Below, piece after piece: positions 61,912 to 64,000 of a DNA stretch of 64,000 nucleotides; position 1 is the first letter of the stretch; each line of letters begins with the position of its first letter. The stretch is taken from assembly GCA_039720395.1 (NCBI GenBank), contig CM077831.1, forward strand, positions 12,677,803-12,741,802, given 5' to 3'. This DNA is from Liquidambar formosana. Taxonomy: Eukaryota > Streptophyta > Magnoliopsida > Saxifragales > Altingiaceae. A program made the translations under genes and the position numbers. The notes beneath the pieces were generated by a model. That model was not told the origin of the DNA, did no database searches, and saw nothing but the letters and a program-made list of their open reading frames with translations.

Positions 61912-62249
61912 TGTTGGGAATCATACAAGAAGGAAAAATAGAAGTGCGGAATATAAAAATTTTCCCTTTGATTCCACAGCCCATGAATCTAACTATGCAT
62001 ATACAAAATCAAACCCTAGCTATGAAGAGGGTTAGAACACTTACAGAATTTTTTGTCTTCTCCTTTTTGCTCCAAGCTTTGATTCCGGACAGCGGTGAAT
62101 GAGCAGCCCAAGTGTGCTGCCTCCAACGGTATCCACACCTAGCTAGAGCTTCAAGTCTTTTCCTTCTTTTCCCTTGTTGTTGCTAGTGAAGGAGAAGAGA
62201 GGAGAGAGAGAGAGGGAGGCTGGAAAATCTGGACAGCCCCTTGGGATTT
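61912..62249 (-). repeat. Copia-related LTR fragment (third family member, diverged)
   Basis: Starts TGTTGGGAATCA and shares ordered blocks with the copia A/B LTR in the same inverted direction: GCGGAAT, CCCATGAATCT, TTGCTCCAAGCTTTG, CTGCCTCCAAC and GTATCCACACCTAGCT. It then has an AG microsatellite. By eye it is about 70-75% similar, so it is a sister family. It is cut at 62249 by the next LTR. Confidence 0.8.
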
Positions 62250-64000
62250 TGTCACGACCCAAATTAATTAAGCCGTGATCAATGATAATAAAACCAGCTT
62301 TTTCTTTAATAAGTCCTTTGATAAAACGTGGATGACATGTGTTAAAATCCTCAACATTTTAAAAGAATTTTCGGCATGACCCATCCATAGATAGGACATA
62401 CCATCGTGAAAACCTGTTATGAAAATCCATATATAAAAATTTCCTGTCATCCATGGTAGTGGTATCATCCCATGCATCGCATTCCACGTATATACACCAT
62501 TTTTAATTACAATTACAACCCTAATTGAATTTACATTTACATTTCTGATTCAATTACATTGATGATTAACATAATGAAATTTCCATTAAGAACATCTTCT
62601 GCCCAAGATAGCCAAACCAATCCCTGGATTATCTGAAAAACATTTAAAAAATAATAGGCGTGAGTCCGACGACTCAGTAGATACAATTTGACATAGTAAA
62701 CTATAGCAATGATATAAATAAAACCAAATATATCATTTACATCAAAATATACTAACCCAGTATATTACAAATCATTAAAATAAGTTATATAACCCATAAC
62801 TTAAAATAAATAATGCATATGTCCAATGCATGTGACTCATGTCCAATTTACATTAATCCATTTATTACCAACCACTCCCGCAGGAGTCTTCGCGCGGAAA
62901 CGGAGGATTTAAACCCACCTCCAAGAGGACAACACAAGGGTTCCTACCTGGAACCGGAAAGTAGCCTCTGATTCGGGAACACAAGGGTTCCTACCTGGAA
63001 CCGGAAAGTACCCCAGGACCAAAGGAATGGAAAACACCGCAAAGTCCCATTGACTGCAAGTAGTCCAATTCCAATGACCCCTTTTAATGCAATACTTTTA
63101 CCCAGTATTCATTAAATCCATTTAATGCATGATTATGCCAACATGCAATGCGAGAAACCATAAAATGATTTTATAACCAAAATCATCTTCAAAATATACC
63201 ACATAAACCATAGTGGAAATAATCACATCATTATACCAATTTATGATAACATCAAAAATGCCCGTAAAATCAGTACAATTATATTCCATTTAATGTATAA
63301 AATAAACCAACTCATTAATAAACATAATTTCCAATTTATGTTATCCAATACCCCAAAATCCCATTTAAGATTTATTCCATAAATCATGTATATCCATATT
63401 CTAGGCCCAAGAATACCAAATAATATGATAATATATACCATATTATCATGTCAATAGTTTAAACCTATGTAAATTGCACCTACCTCAACCAAATGCGTGG
63501 AAAAAATGTAACCTTTAATGCCGTGGGTATGAACATCCAAGCCCTAGGATGCAAATGCACGCTCCCAATCCAAGCCCTAGCTCCCAAATGCCATGGATGA
63601 TGTTGGTAATGGAGGTCCCAACTCCAAATCACCACCAAAGCTCCCCAATATGCATGAATAACCCAAAAATGTAAGAATGAGACAATAACCCAAAATAAAT
63701 TACAAAACCTAACTCCAAAATGTGAGAAATACCTCTAAAATGCGAAAGAGTTGGTGGGGATGACAACCCATGCCAACTCCCACGAAATCCAAGCTCACAA
63801 CACCGTGAACAAGCTCCAAGCTCCACCAAGAGGTTGGAGAATATGAATCCAACCATAATAATGCATTCCTAAGCCTCAAAGAGAGAGAAAAACCCAAATC
63901 CACCACCATACACGCGTAGATCGGGCTAAAATACGCTAGATCCGAGCTTGCCGGCGTCGGATCGGGGTCGCCGTGCTCCGGCGAGTTGCCGTCGAGCCTC
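62250..64000 (+). repeat. LTR or element start running off the window, TGTCACGACCC type
   Basis: Starts TGTCACGACC inside the copia-related LTR and continues past the window edge, so it is at least 1751 bp. A 33-bp unit (AACACAAGGGTTCC, TACCT, GGAACCGGAAAGTA) occurs twice at 62931-62963 and 62978-63010, with a GGTTCC/GGAACC hairpin in each. GC content rises sharply from about 63900. It is related to 40656-41066. No credible gene was found; the class is probably a gypsy chromovirus LTR, inferred from the start motif only. Confidence 0.6.

Overview
This window is eukaryotic and looks like a repeat-rich eudicot plant nuclear genome. Supporting signs are Ty1/copia and Ty3/gypsy LTR retrotransposons with plant-type primer sites (initiator Met tRNA; a TGGCGACTCC-type site), a CACTA transposon, a Stowaway-like MITE, a hAT-like MITE, a tRNA-derived SINE-like sequence, and one intron-containing secreted GH9 endoglucanase gene with GT..AG introns. 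I cannot name the species.

Layout. 1-21107: a decayed Ty3/gypsy element I of Tat type, plus strand, its 5' part lying outside the window. It holds protease, reverse transcriptase and integrase remnants, an antisense 'plant mobile domain' gene at 14260-17551, and a 3' LTR starting at 20222. A complete but non-autonomous Ty1/copia element (copy A, 1319-10817, target duplication ACAAT) is nested in it. 21108-23242: tandem duplications and a 349-bp hAT-like MITE. 23243-30402: an element with about 245-bp inverted termini, itself split by a 6.1-kb CACTA element (23846-29977, target duplication AGA). The CACTA carries fragments of at least two host genes, a SET-domain methyltransferase exon and an F-box gene, in one orientation, with no transposase visible. 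30403-40655: a host island with the only intact-looking gene, a six-exon GH9 endo-beta-1,4-glucanase on the minus strand (31691-34925), and small MITEs around it. 40656-64000: a second TE nest. It contains an LTR fragment, the 3' LTR of a minus-strand gypsy element II split by copia copy B (42440-52207, minus, target duplication ATATA), gypsy II internal DNA with a tandem array, a plus-strand gypsy element III (56085-61911: LTR, primer site, gag, broken protease), a copia-related LTR fragment, and the start of another LTR from 62250 to the window edge.

How the parts relate. Copia copies A and B belong to one family. They share the same truncated pol, the same stop codon at the reverse transcriptase YVDD box and the same RNase H deletion, so they were probably multiplied in trans by another element. 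Their 3.5-kb leaders carry three palindrome/telomere-motif modules. Gypsy I is Tat-like and carries an antisense gene. Gypsy II and III resemble each other in LTR sequence, and gypsy II may also have a plus-strand (antisense) first exon. The most unusual item is the CACTA element with captured SET and F-box fragments, best described as a Pack-CACTA, inside another TIR element about 1.3 kb downstream of the GH9 gene. Nothing here is a clearly new multi-gene system. All identifications rest on reading the sequence and on family knowledge; no database search was run.
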